From Streptomyces xanthophaeus (GTDB lineage Bacteria; Actinomycetota; Actinomycetes; Streptomycetales; Streptomycetaceae), in the NCBI RefSeq assembly GCF_000725805.1, contig NZ_JOFT01000010.1:1-64000 (forward strand): a DNA stretch of 64,000 nucleotides, given 5' to 3'. A program made the translations under genes and the position numbers. The notes under the pieces are model-generated. The model saw only the letters and a list, made by a program, of their open reading frames with translations, was not told where the DNA came from and searched no databases. Positions 37,153 to 44,548 of the stretch are shown piece after piece; position 1 is the stretch's first letter, and each line of letters begins with the position of its first letter.

Positions 37153-38436
37153 ATGCGGACACTGAAGGTAGCGCTGCTGGGGTGCGGAGTGGTGGGCAGC
37201 GACGTCGCCCGGTACATGGCGACCCACGCGGCCGACCTCGAGGCACGCATCGGCGCCCCGGTCGAACTCGCCGGGATCGCCGTGCGCCGGGCCGATCTGC
37301 CCCGCCCCGGCATCCCCGAGCACCTGCTCACCACCGACGCGGACGCCCTGGTCACGCGGCCGGACGTCGACGTGGTCGTCGAGGTCATCGGCGGCACCGA
37401 CCGCGCCCGCGACCTGATCACCACCGCCTTCGGGCACGGGGCCTCCGTGGTCAGCGCCAACAAGGCGCTGATCGCCGCCGAGGGCGAGCACCTGCACGCC
37501 GCCGCTGCCTCGCACGGCGTCGACCTGTACTACGAGGCCGCCGTCGCGGGCGCCATCCCGCTGCTGCGGCCGCTGCGCGAGTCCCTGGCCGGGGACCGCG
37601 TCAACCGGGTCCTCGGCATCGTCAACGGCACCACCAACTTCGTCCTCGACAAGATGGACTCCGCCGGAGCCGACTACCCCCAGGCGCTCAAGGAGGCGAC
37701 CGCCCTCGGCTACGCGGAGGCCGATCCCACCGCCGACGTCGAGGGCCACGACGCCGCGGCCAAGGCCGCGATCCTCGCCGGGATCGCCTTCAACACCCGC
37801 GTGTGCCTGGACGACGTGCACCGCGAGGGCATCACCGCCGTCACCGCGGCCGACATCGCCGCCGCCAAAGCCATGGGCTGCGTGGTCAAACTCCTCGCCA
37901 TCTGCGACCGCGGCGCCGACGGCGCCTCCGTCTCCGTCCGCGTCCACCCGGCGATGATCCCGCTCGACCACCCGCTGGCCGCCGTGCGCGGCGCGTACAA
38001 CGCCGTCTTCGTCGAGGCCGACGCCGCGGGCCGGCTGATGTTCTACGGCGCCGGCGCGGGCGGTGCGCCCACCGCCAGTTCGGTCCTCGGCGACCTCGTC
38101 GCGGTCTGCCGCAACAAGCTGGCGGGCGTCACCGGGCCCGGGGCCGCCGCGTACGCCCGGCTGGCCGTGAGCCCCATGGCGGACGTCGTCACCCGCTATC
38201 ACCTCGCCGTCGACGTGGAGGACGGCCCGGGAGTCCTCGCCGAGGTGGCCGGAGTCCTCGGCGAACACGGCGTGTCCGTCGAGCACTTCCACCAGGAACG
38301 CCGCGACGGCGGCTGCCGGCTGGCCATGTCCACGCACCCGTCCACGGACGCCGCCCTGTCCGCGGCGGTGGCCGCCCTGCGCGCATCGGCCCGGGTCCAC
38401 GGCGTGACCGGCATCATCCGCATCGAAGGACGCTGA
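37153..38436 (+). CDS. hom: Homoserine dehydrogenase within the NRPS-PKS cluster
   Basis: A 427-residue enzyme that reduces aspartate semialdehyde to homoserine with NAD(P)H. The N-terminal Rossmann motif is LLGCGVVGSDVARY; then VEVIGG, SANKALIA, EAAVAGAIPLL, GIVNGTTNFVLDKM and the active segment YAEADPTADVEGHDAA are visible. A C-terminal ACT domain (GPGVLAEVAGVLGEHGVSVE) suggests feedback control by threonine. The ATG at 37153 is chosen over 37126 because GGAGAG lies seven bases before it. It is 100 bases after the A-T gene and before an MFS gene. Primary hom genes usually sit beside thrC and thrB, so this copy is probably dedicated to precursor supply or self-resistance. Confidence 0.95.
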   Translation: MRTLKVALLGCGVVGSDVARYMATHAADLEARIGAPVELAGIAVRRADLPRPGIPEHLLTTDADALVTRPDVDVVVEVIGGTDRARDLITTAFGHGASVVSANKALIAAEGEHLHAAAASHGVDLYYEAAVAGAIPLLRPLRESLAGDRVNRVLGIVNGTTNFVLDKMDSAGADYPQALKEATALGYAEADPTADVEGHDAAAKAAILAGIAFNTRVCLDDVHREGITAVTAADIAAAKAMGCVVKLLAICDRGADGASVSVRVHPAMIPLDHPLAAVRGAYNAVFVEADAAGRLMFYGAGAGGAPTASSVLGDLVAVCRNKLAGVTGPGAAAYARLAVSPMADVVTRYHLAVDVEDGPGVLAEVAGVLGEHGVSVEHFHQERRDGGCRLAMSTHPSTDAALSAAVAALRASARVHGVTGIIRIEGR

Positions 38437-38469
38437 GCCTCCCCGAGGGGAAGCGGAAGGGAGTCCAGC

Positions 38470-39741
38470 GTGACCAGCAAGCCCCCCGTGCCCGTGCCCC
38501 TTCCGCTGCGGCGGGTGTGGGCCGCCTCGGGCGTGTCGTCCTTCGGTGACGGCCTCTGCCTGAGCGCCCTGCCGCTGCTGGCCGTCGGGCTGACCCGCGA
38601 CCCGTTCCTGCTCTCCCTCGTCACGGCCGCCGCCTTCCTGCCCTGGCTGCTGTTCGGCCTCTTCGGCGACGCCCTCGTCGGCCGCCGGGACCACCGCCGC
38701 ACCCTGTGGGTGACGGACGCGGCGCGCGCCGCCCTGTTGCTCGCGGCGGCCGGCTGCGCCGCGACGGGGCGGATCGGCATCCCGCTCCTGGCCGGGCTGG
38801 CGTTCCTGCTCGGCGCCGGGCAGATCCTGTCCCGCACCACGCTCTCGGCCTGGCTGCCCGAGCTCCTCGGCGGGGACGCGCAGCTGACGCGGCGGGCCGA
38901 GATGCGGCTGCGCGGGGCCGGCGACGTCACCCACGGCCTCGCCGGACTCCCGGCCGGTGCGGCCCTGTTCACCCTGGGGCGGGCGCTGCCGCTGGTCGCC
39001 GACGCCCTGGCGCTGCTGTGCGGCGCGCTGCTGGTCCGCTCGCTGCCGCCGGGTCCGCCCCGGGCCCGCACGCCCAGGGGGCCGGGGCTGCGGGAGGCCC
39101 GGGAGGGCGCCGCGTACCTCGTGCGCGATCCGCTGCTGCTGGGCCTGGCGCTGCGGCCCGCGCTCGGCAACCTCGCCCTCGCCGCCGGTACGGCGGTCCT
39201 CGTGCTCTTCGCCCAGGAGGAACTCGGCCTGGGGCCGGTGGGGTTCGGCGTCCTGCTCGCGGTCGAGGCGGCCGGCGGCCTCCTCGGCGGCGTGCTGTCG
39301 GCCTGGATCACCGAGCGGATCGGCCCCGGCGGCGCACTGGCCCTGACGGCGGCCCTGCTCACCCTGGCCCAGGTGGGCCTCGGCCTCTCCGCGCACCCGG
39401 CGGCGGCGGGCGCCGCCCTGGCGCTGCGCGCGGCCGCGATCGGTGCGGCGATGGTGCCGGCCGCCGCGGTGCGCGAGTGCGCCGTGCCGGCCGCGCTGGC
39501 GGACCGGGTCACGGCGGCGAGCCGCCTGCTGGCCGTGGCCGCCGCGCCGCTGGGGGCGCTCCTCGGCGGCTGGCTGGCCGTCACGGCCGGGCTGCGGGCC
39601 CCGTACCTGATCGGCGCGGTGTTCCTGGCGGCCGCTACGGTCATCAGCCTGACGACGACCACCAACGGGAAGGTCGGCGCGGCCCGGGCCAGGGCCCGCG
39701 GTGCCCGCGGCCCGTCCCCGGAGCCGGTCCCGGCCTACTGA
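38470..39741 (+). CDS. MFS transporter, second of the cluster
   Basis: A 423-residue membrane protein with about 11-12 hydrophobic segments. The loop after helix 2 reads GDALVGRRDHRRTLW, and a central charged loop (GPGLREAREGAAYLVRDPLLLGL) is of the same type as the first cluster transporter. The GTG start has GGAAGGGAG upstream. It lies 33 bases after the homoserine dehydrogenase gene and is the last gene of the main operon. Drug export or resistance is the likely role. The C-terminus is Ala/Arg/Pro-rich. Confidence 0.9.
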   Translation: MTSKPPVPVPLPLRRVWAASGVSSFGDGLCLSALPLLAVGLTRDPFLLSLVTAAAFLPWLLFGLFGDALVGRRDHRRTLWVTDAARAALLLAAAGCAATGRIGIPLLAGLAFLLGAGQILSRTTLSAWLPELLGGDAQLTRRAEMRLRGAGDVTHGLAGLPAGAALFTLGRALPLVADALALLCGALLVRSLPPGPPRARTPRGPGLREAREGAAYLVRDPLLLGLALRPALGNLALAAGTAVLVLFAQEELGLGPVGFGVLLAVEAAGGLLGGVLSAWITERIGPGGALALTAALLTLAQVGLGLSAHPAAAGAALALRAAAIGAAMVPAAAVRECAVPAALADRVTAASRLLAVAAAPLGALLGGWLAVTAGLRAPYLIGAVFLAAATVISLTTTTNGKVGAARARARGARGPSPEPVPAY

Positions 39742-39847
39742 GCCGGGGCGAGGGCGCGCACGAGGGCACGGACCAGGACGCGCACGAGGGCACGGCCACG
39801 GGCGCGGGCACGGGCGGCGAGGGCGCGGGCGCCGCGTACGTGCCGGG
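39742..39847. repeat. Imperfect repeats between convergent genes
   Basis: The gap between the MFS and LuxR-type genes consists of degenerate copies of GCGCACGAGGGCACGG and GGGCGCGGGC. No clear hairpin terminator with perfect arms is seen. The tract may mark the border of the cluster. Confidence 0.5.
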
Positions 39848-40471
39848 TCACAGGAGCAGGTCGCGCTGCGCGGCGAGGTAGCCGGCCTGGAAGCGGCTGC
39901 GCGCGTCGAGGGAGTCCATCAGCCGGGACACCACCCGCCGGTAGGTGCGCAGGGCCATGCCGATCTGGCGGGCGGCCGTCTCGTCGGTGGTGCCGAGTGC
40001 CAGTTGGCGCAGCACCTCGCGGGAGAGCGGGTGGAAGTCCGCGTCGGGCGCCGGTGCGGGGTCCTGTGCGGCCGGTGCGGGCGCCGTCAGGGAACGGACC
40101 AGCATCTGGGTGACGATCAGTTCGCGGCCGATGAGGGCCCCGTGGCTGTAGTCCTCCTGGTTGCGGGCGAGGACGACGACGGAGCGGTCGACGATGGCCA
40201 TGCGCGGGGTGGTGTCCGGCGTCGAGTGGATCTGCATGCCCTCCTTGGCGAGGGCGGCGAGCCGGTGCTCCGGCAGTGCGCTCGTACCGCGGGCCGTCGA
40301 GGGGACGTACACCCGCACGCTCACCCCGGAGCCGGCGGTCAGCCGCTGTGCCGCCGCGACGTCGACCTGGCCGTCGAAGGAACAGTTGGCCGGAAGGGCG
40401 AGGAGCACCTCGGAGCGTGCGCTCTGGATCGCGTGGCGGATCTGCGGCGCACCGGCGATGTTGATCTGCAT
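39848..40471 (-). CDS. LuxR-type helix-turn-helix regulator
   Basis: A 207-residue regulator. The N-terminal part (MQINIAGAPQIRHAIQSARSEVLLALPA) resembles the phospholipase-D-like or TrmB-like ligand domain found in many Streptomyces LuxR proteins, in a shortened form. The C-terminal 60 residues form a GerE-type helix-turn-helix (LSREVLRQLALGTTDETAARQIGMALRTYRRVVSRLM), in which the usual first helix is slightly changed. GGAGGAG precedes the ATG. It lies at the right border of the NRPS-PKS cluster, divergent from the small peptide gene and sharing with it an upstream region filled with CTTGYCAA-type repeats, so it may be under control of the XRE-TPR protein. Confidence 0.85.
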   Translation of the reverse strand: MQINIAGAPQIRHAIQSARSEVLLALPANCSFDGQVDVAAAQRLTAGSGVSVRVYVPSTARGTSALPEHRLAALAKEGMQIHSTPDTTPRMAIVDRSVVVLARNQEDYSHGALIGRELIVTQMLVRSLTAPAPAAQDPAPAPDADFHPLSREVLRQLALGTTDETAARQIGMALRTYRRVVSRLMDSLDARSRFQAGYLAAQRDLLL

Positions 40472-40520
40472 GTCCCGCTCCTCCGGTCCTCCGGTTGGTT
40501 GCGCTCCAGACCCTAGAGAG

Positions 40521-40562
40521 ACTTGCCGAAGCTTGTCAATTACTTGCCAAGACCTTGTCAAT
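40521..40562 (+). promoter_or_regulatory. Four phased CTTGYCRA repeats upstream of the peptide gene
   Basis: Four direct copies of a 10-base element start at 40521 (ACTTGCCGAA), 40531 (GCTTGTCAAT), 40542 (ACTTGCCAAG) and 40553 (CCTTGTCAAT). The spacing of 10, 11 and 11 bases puts them on the same face of the helix. They lie between the divergent LuxR-type gene and the small peptide gene. Inverted copies recur before the XRE-TPR gene. Binding by the XRE-TPR regulator is inferred. Confidence 0.7.
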
Positions 40563-40656
40563 CGAAGTGCCTGCGTGGTTGAGTGTCGACATGCCACGGG
40601 GCGGGAAGCGGCCGAGATCACGGCGGTGGCGCGAGAAGATCCAAGGGGAGAGAACT

Positions 40657-40809
40657 GTGAAGCTGTTCGTCAAATTCGTACCTGTTCTGGTGGGAATGTT
40701 CCTGGCCGTCGCCCTCGGGACGGGTGCCGACTGGGCCCCGTCCATCAGTGGGGACAAGGGCTCCGTTTCCGTCGTGGCGGGCACCCTGAACGAGATCGGC
40801 TGGCCCTGA
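40657..40809 (+). CDS. Small exported peptide, candidate signalling precursor
   Basis: A 50-residue product starting at a GTG with GGGGAG six bases upstream. Residues 1-22 (MKLFVKFVPVLVGMFLAVAL) form a Lys-flanked hydrophobic export segment. The remaining 28 residues are polar, with a C-terminus GDKGSVSVVAGTLNEIGWP that contains no Cys. The gene lies directly upstream of, and on the same strand as, an XRE-TPR regulator, the same layout as peptide pheromone/receptor pairs of the RRNPP type in Firmicutes. The frame has GC-rich third positions. A short secreted peptide of other function is the alternative. Confidence 0.65.
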   Translation: MKLFVKFVPVLVGMFLAVALGTGADWAPSISGDKGSVSVVAGTLNEIGWP

Positions 40810-40844
40810 TTCCCCCGGACCGGGCCTGATGGGGCACTTGGTCT

Positions 40845-40894
40845 GGACAAGGCAAATGCAATGTATGGCAAGTTTTAACGTCGAATTGACAAGT
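40845..40894 (-). promoter_or_regulatory. Three inverted TGRCAAGT repeats upstream of the XRE-TPR gene
   Basis: Copies of the same element in opposite orientation occur with their CAAG cores at 40848, 40869 and 40890, exactly 21 bases apart (two helical turns). Sequences are GGACAAGG, TGGCAAGT and TGACAAGT. They cover the promoter region of the XRE-TPR gene and lie after the peptide stop codon. Confidence 0.7.
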
Positions 40895-40922
40895 CTGTCG
40901 AATGAAGGGCAGCCTGGTACGT

Positions 40923-42197
40923 ATGCCAGGTCGTGTGCGTCGCATCCCGGAACAGCCGATGTTCGGTCGTCGGCTGCGTGAACTGAGGGTCGCCCGAGGT
41001 CTGTCGCAGGCCGAGCTCGTGGGCACCGACATCTCGGCCGCCTACCTCTCCAGGCTGGAATCGGGGGCCCGCCCCCCGACGGAACGGGTGCTGTCCCTGC
41101 TGTGCGACCGGCTCGGGGTCTCCCCGTCGGAGTTCCTCGCCCCCGTCAGCAGCCCGCTGGCCCAGGCGCTCGCCACCGTCGCCACCGTCGGTGACTCACC
41201 GCAGACGGCCGTGATCCTGGAGGACGCCCTGCGGCGTGACAGCGAGGGCGACGTCGTCCTGCGCTGGCAGGTGCTGTGGCTGCTCGCCCGCTGCTACCAG
41301 GTGCAAGGGCGCGCGGACGACGAGCTGCGGGCGCTGCGCGACCTCGTCGCGCTCAGCGACGAGATCGACCTGCCCGACATCCAGGCGCGCTCGCAGGTAC
41401 GGCTCGCCCGCAAGCTGCGCGGCTCCGGCGAACTGGCCGACGCCCGCGTCGCCGCGGGCCGCGGCCTCGAACTGGCGACGGAGTACAAACTGTCGTTCCG
41501 TGACGTCGTCGAGGCGACGCTCACCCTCATCTCGATCGATGCGGAAACGGGTCAGCTGGCCGACGCGCGCAGGCGCGCCGACCAGCTGACCCGTTCCCTC
41601 TCCGAGGGCGCCGAAGGCCCCCTCGCCGACATGATCTCCACGCGCCTCCAGGTGGAGGTGCTGTGGACCGCCGCCGGTGTGGCCGTGCGCCAGGGCGACC
41701 GCGCGGGCACCGCGGAACTGCTCCAGCAGGCGCTGCGGAGCATGCCCAGCAACGAGGACCCGGTGCTGTGGATGCGGCTGAGGCTCGCCGCCGCGTCGAT
41801 GTACCTGCAGATGGACCCGCGGGACACCGCCGGGGCCCGGCGGTGCCTGGACGAGGCCGCCTCGGCCGCGACGCTGGTCGGGATGCCCCTGCACCAGCTG
41901 GAGGTCCTGCTCCTGCAGTGCCAGCTCGCCTTCCACGAAGGCCGTTTCGACGACGCCCGGGCCCTCAGCGACCGCCTCGGGGAGCGGCCCGAGGGCATGG
42001 GCAGGCGCGACCAGGTCGCGCTGGAGATCCTGCGCAACCAGATGGCCATCGTCGCCGGGGACCGGGCCGCGGCGCAGGGCGCCATGGAACGCATCGCCAA
42101 GGAGGCGCGCGAGTCCGGGAACGTCGAGGTCGCCGCCGAGGCGTGGCGCGCCCTCGCCGAGTCCCTGGCCGTGGCGAACGGCGTCACCCGCGGCTGA
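40923..42197 (+). CDS. XRE-family regulator with TPR-like domain, candidate peptide receptor
   Basis: A 424-residue regulator. Residues about 13-67 are an XRE helix-turn-helix (FGRRLRELRVARGLSQAEL, then ISAAYLSRLESGARPPTERVLSLLCDRL). The remaining 350 residues are all helical, with paired-helix periodicity (LLARCYQVQGRADDELRALRDLV, ARVAAGRGLELATEYK, AGVAVRQGDRAGTAELLQQAL, QLAFHEGRFDDARAL), typical of tetratricopeptide repeats. This is the architecture of PlcR- and Rgg-like peptide receptors and of several Streptomyces pleiotropic regulators. An in-frame ATG at 40902 is the alternative start; 40923 is preferred for the GAAGGG before it. Confidence 0.88.
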   Translation: MPGRVRRIPEQPMFGRRLRELRVARGLSQAELVGTDISAAYLSRLESGARPPTERVLSLLCDRLGVSPSEFLAPVSSPLAQALATVATVGDSPQTAVILEDALRRDSEGDVVLRWQVLWLLARCYQVQGRADDELRALRDLVALSDEIDLPDIQARSQVRLARKLRGSGELADARVAAGRGLELATEYKLSFRDVVEATLTLISIDAETGQLADARRRADQLTRSLSEGAEGPLADMISTRLQVEVLWTAAGVAVRQGDRAGTAELLQQALRSMPSNEDPVLWMRLRLAAASMYLQMDPRDTAGARRCLDEAASAATLVGMPLHQLEVLLLQCQLAFHEGRFDDARALSDRLGERPEGMGRRDQVALEILRNQMAIVAGDRAAAQGAMERIAKEARESGNVEVAAEAWRALAESLAVANGVTRG

Positions 42198-42259
42198 CCT
42201 CCGGGCGGGCGGGGTACGGGCCCGCGCCCGGCCCCGGCCCGCGCCCGGGCCCGCAGCCG

Positions 42260-43537
42260 TCAGGGGCGGATGATCCGGACCTGGAAGCTGCCGTTGCGCA
42301 GCTCGCCCACCACCGAGACGCTGATGCCCGCCTTCTCGTCGGTGAAGGTCTCGCCCGGCCGGAACGGCGCGTCCGAGAGCTCCGCGTGGACATTGGGCCG
42401 CCGGGTGCAGCCGCCGCTCCCGTCCGCACTGTCCGACACGGTCACCGGACCCTGCCCGGTGTCCACGTCGGAGTCCACCTTGTAGATGAGGACGCCGGGC
42501 TTGCAGACGGACTCGTCGTTCCCGGCCTGGGTGCGCACCTCCACCGCGTAGCCGGCGCTCTCCGACAGCGGTACGAAGGCCAGCTTCGTGCCGCCGCCCA
42601 CCGCCAGCGGTGACAGGACGTGGTCGCTGGTGCCCGACTTCGCCGCGCAGCTGATCTGCGTACTGTCCAGCCAGCCCAGCTTCCACTTGTGCCAGCCCAG
42701 CAGGTCGTTGTTGGCACCCCAGTCCTCGCTCATGATGTCCCAGTGCCCGACGGTGCCCCCGCCGTCGGAGGTGTACAGGTCAGGCAGGCCGAAGACGTGC
42801 CCGTTCTCGTGGGGGAGCACCCGGTAGCCGGTCTGCCGGTAGGTGCCCGACCCGTCGTCCTGGCGGCTGTAGACGAAGGACGTGTTGGCGAGGGGGACCC
42901 CGTCGGCGACGGGTGCCTCGCTGTTGCCCGAGAAGGTCACCGACAGGACGGTGTCCAGGGCGGACGGTCCGGCGTTCGGCGTGACCAGGATGTTGATCAG
43001 GTCGTACCGGCTGAAGTCCACCTCGGGATCGGCGGCCTTCGCGATGTGCTCGACGAGCTGCCGGTAGCCGGGCTCGTACGGGGACCCGCGCTCGATGCCG
43101 TACGCCGCGAAGGGCATGGGCATCCGCAGCCAGGTCTTTATCGGCGCCTCGGGGCGGTAGCTGAGCCGGCCGTAGGAGCTGGTCCGGAACCAGTCGGAGG
43201 TCTGGGGGAAGAACTCCGCCATCCGGTCCAGGGCCGTGCCCTCGCCCTTGGCGTCGGGGAAGTCGATCATCAGGTTCAGTGCCCGGACCTCGCCGGTCGA
43301 ACGGGAGTACCCGGGCGGGGTCGGCAGTCCCTCGGACATCTGCACGCCCATCGTGCCGGCGATCCGGCAGGGCGCGAGGGCCGATTCGACGGTCGTGGCC
43401 ACGGGCCCGGCCGCCGAGTTGCCACGGCTCGCTATCCCCGTGCTCGCGGTCGCCGTGACGCCGAGGGCCAGCGCGGTGATGCCGATGTACGCGCTGGTGC
43501 GGCGGGACTTGCGTATCCGGTGGCGGGTCTGCGGCAT
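42260..43537 (-). CDS. Secreted M6-like metalloprotease
   Basis: A 425-residue exported protein. The N-terminus has Arg/Lys residues and a hydrophobic segment (YIGITALALGVTATAST) with Ala at the likely cleavage site. The zinc site is HENGHVFGLPDLY, followed by a GHWDIMSEDWG segment resembling the Met-turn of the immune-inhibitor-A (M6) family. Residues 70-110 (VRALNLMIDFPDAKGEGT) match the M6 domain start. A beta-rich C-terminal domain follows. It probably degrades extracellular protein. The gene is convergent with the XRE-TPR gene and divergent from the TetR gene. Confidence 0.9.
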   Translation of the reverse strand: MPQTRHRIRKSRRTSAYIGITALALGVTATASTGIASRGNSAAGPVATTVESALAPCRIAGTMGVQMSEGLPTPPGYSRSTGEVRALNLMIDFPDAKGEGTALDRMAEFFPQTSDWFRTSSYGRLSYRPEAPIKTWLRMPMPFAAYGIERGSPYEPGYRQLVEHIAKAADPEVDFSRYDLINILVTPNAGPSALDTVLSVTFSGNSEAPVADGVPLANTSFVYSRQDDGSGTYRQTGYRVLPHENGHVFGLPDLYTSDGGGTVGHWDIMSEDWGANNDLLGWHKWKLGWLDSTQISCAAKSGTSDHVLSPLAVGGGTKLAFVPLSESAGYAVEVRTQAGNDESVCKPGVLIYKVDSDVDTGQGPVTVSDSADGSGGCTRRPNVHAELSDAPFRPGETFTDEKAGISVSVVGELRNGSFQVRIIRP

Positions 43538-43698
43538 GGAGATTCGCCCTCGAGTCCGCGGCAGCCGGCCGGGCCCGGTCTGCGCTCTGTCCGCCCACCC
43601 TCCGACGGCGGCGGCGCGCCCGCGCGTCGGGAGAGGCCAAACGATGACCGGCGCCCGCCGCCCTTGTGGCCCAGCTCACACGGAGGAGTGAAATAACC

Positions 43699-43757
43699 GG
43701 GGAGCCGATCCCCGTTTGTACGTGAGTCCCGCGAAGTGGGGACCGGTTCCCCGTTTG
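43699..43757 (+). promoter_or_regulatory. Duplicated 20-base operator-like element before tetR
   Basis: Two copies of GGGGANCCGNTYCCCCGTTTG-like sequence, at 43699-43718 and 43738-43757, are 39 bases apart. Each has an internal inverted repeat (GGGGA...TCCCC). They lie upstream of the TetR gene and probably bind it, allowing autoregulation and control of the following MFS gene. Confidence 0.6.
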
Positions 43758-43792
43758 AGCGGGCCCGTACGGATCACCAGGGAGGCCCGGGA

Positions 43793-44479
43793 ATGAAGAG
43801 CTCGACCAGCACCGCCGCGGCGGCCCCGGCGCATCCCGTGGACCTGGGACCGGACCGCGTGCCGCGCCCGCGGGCGGACGCCGTCCGCAACCGCGAGCGC
43901 ATCCTGGTGGCGGCCCGGGACGTCTTCGTCGAGTTCGGCCCCGGCGCCCCCTTCGACGAGGTCGCCCGCCGGGCCGGAATCGGCAACGCGACCCTCTACC
44001 GGCACTTCCCCGACCGCACCGCCCTCGTCCATCACGTGGTGCTCTTCGTCATGGGCCGGGTCACGGCCACGGCCGAGGCGGCTCTCGCCGAGGAGCCCGA
44101 CGCCTTCGCCGCGCTGTGCCGCTTCACGCACACCGCGGCGGACGAGCGCATCGGTGCCCTGTGCCCGATGCTCGGCGACGGCTTCGACCGCGACCACCCC
44201 GAACTCGCCGAGGCGCAGCGCTCCTTGGGAGCGGTCATCGAGTCCGTGGTGGCGACCGGGCAGGAAGCGGGAGTGATCCGCCCGGACATCGGCGCCGGTG
44301 ACCTGTTGCTCGCGCTGTCCCAGCTCAGCCGGCCCCTCCCGGGCACCGCGTGCCCCGATGCCGACCGCTTCGTCCACCGCCATCTCCAGCTGTTCCTGGA
44401 CGGATTGCGGGCCCCGGCCCGTTCCGTGCTGCCCGGTTCGGCCGCCACCCTCGACGGGCTGAGGTGCAGAACCACGTGA
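43793..44479 (+). CDS. TetR-family repressor
   Basis: A 228-residue regulator. The helix-turn-helix is at residues about 30-75 (NRERILVAARDVFVEFGPGAPFDEVARRAGIGNATLYRHFPDR). The C-terminal part binds ligand and carries the family's dimer helices. The ATG at 43793 has GGGAGG upstream and excludes a weaker upstream extension. It lies 69 bases before an MFS drug-exporter gene on the same strand, so it probably controls that exporter and itself through the duplicated element upstream. Confidence 0.93.
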   Translation: MKSSTSTAAAAPAHPVDLGPDRVPRPRADAVRNRERILVAARDVFVEFGPGAPFDEVARRAGIGNATLYRHFPDRTALVHHVVLFVMGRVTATAEAALAEEPDAFAALCRFTHTAADERIGALCPMLGDGFDRDHPELAEAQRSLGAVIESVVATGQEAGVIRPDIGAGDLLLALSQLSRPLPGTACPDADRFVHRHLQLFLDGLRAPARSVLPGSAATLDGLRCRTT

Positions 44480-44548
44480 CCCGGCCAGGCGACTTACGCA
44501 TCTTTTCCCGGTTCTTCAGTCATTCCGCACAGTGAAGTGGGTACCCCC

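Noticed and set aside
42198..42259. GC-rich run between the XRE-TPR and metalloprotease genes as a terminator
   Set aside because: GGGCCCGCGCCCGG recurs as a direct repeat and not as a clean inverted repeat, so a hairpin is not well supported.
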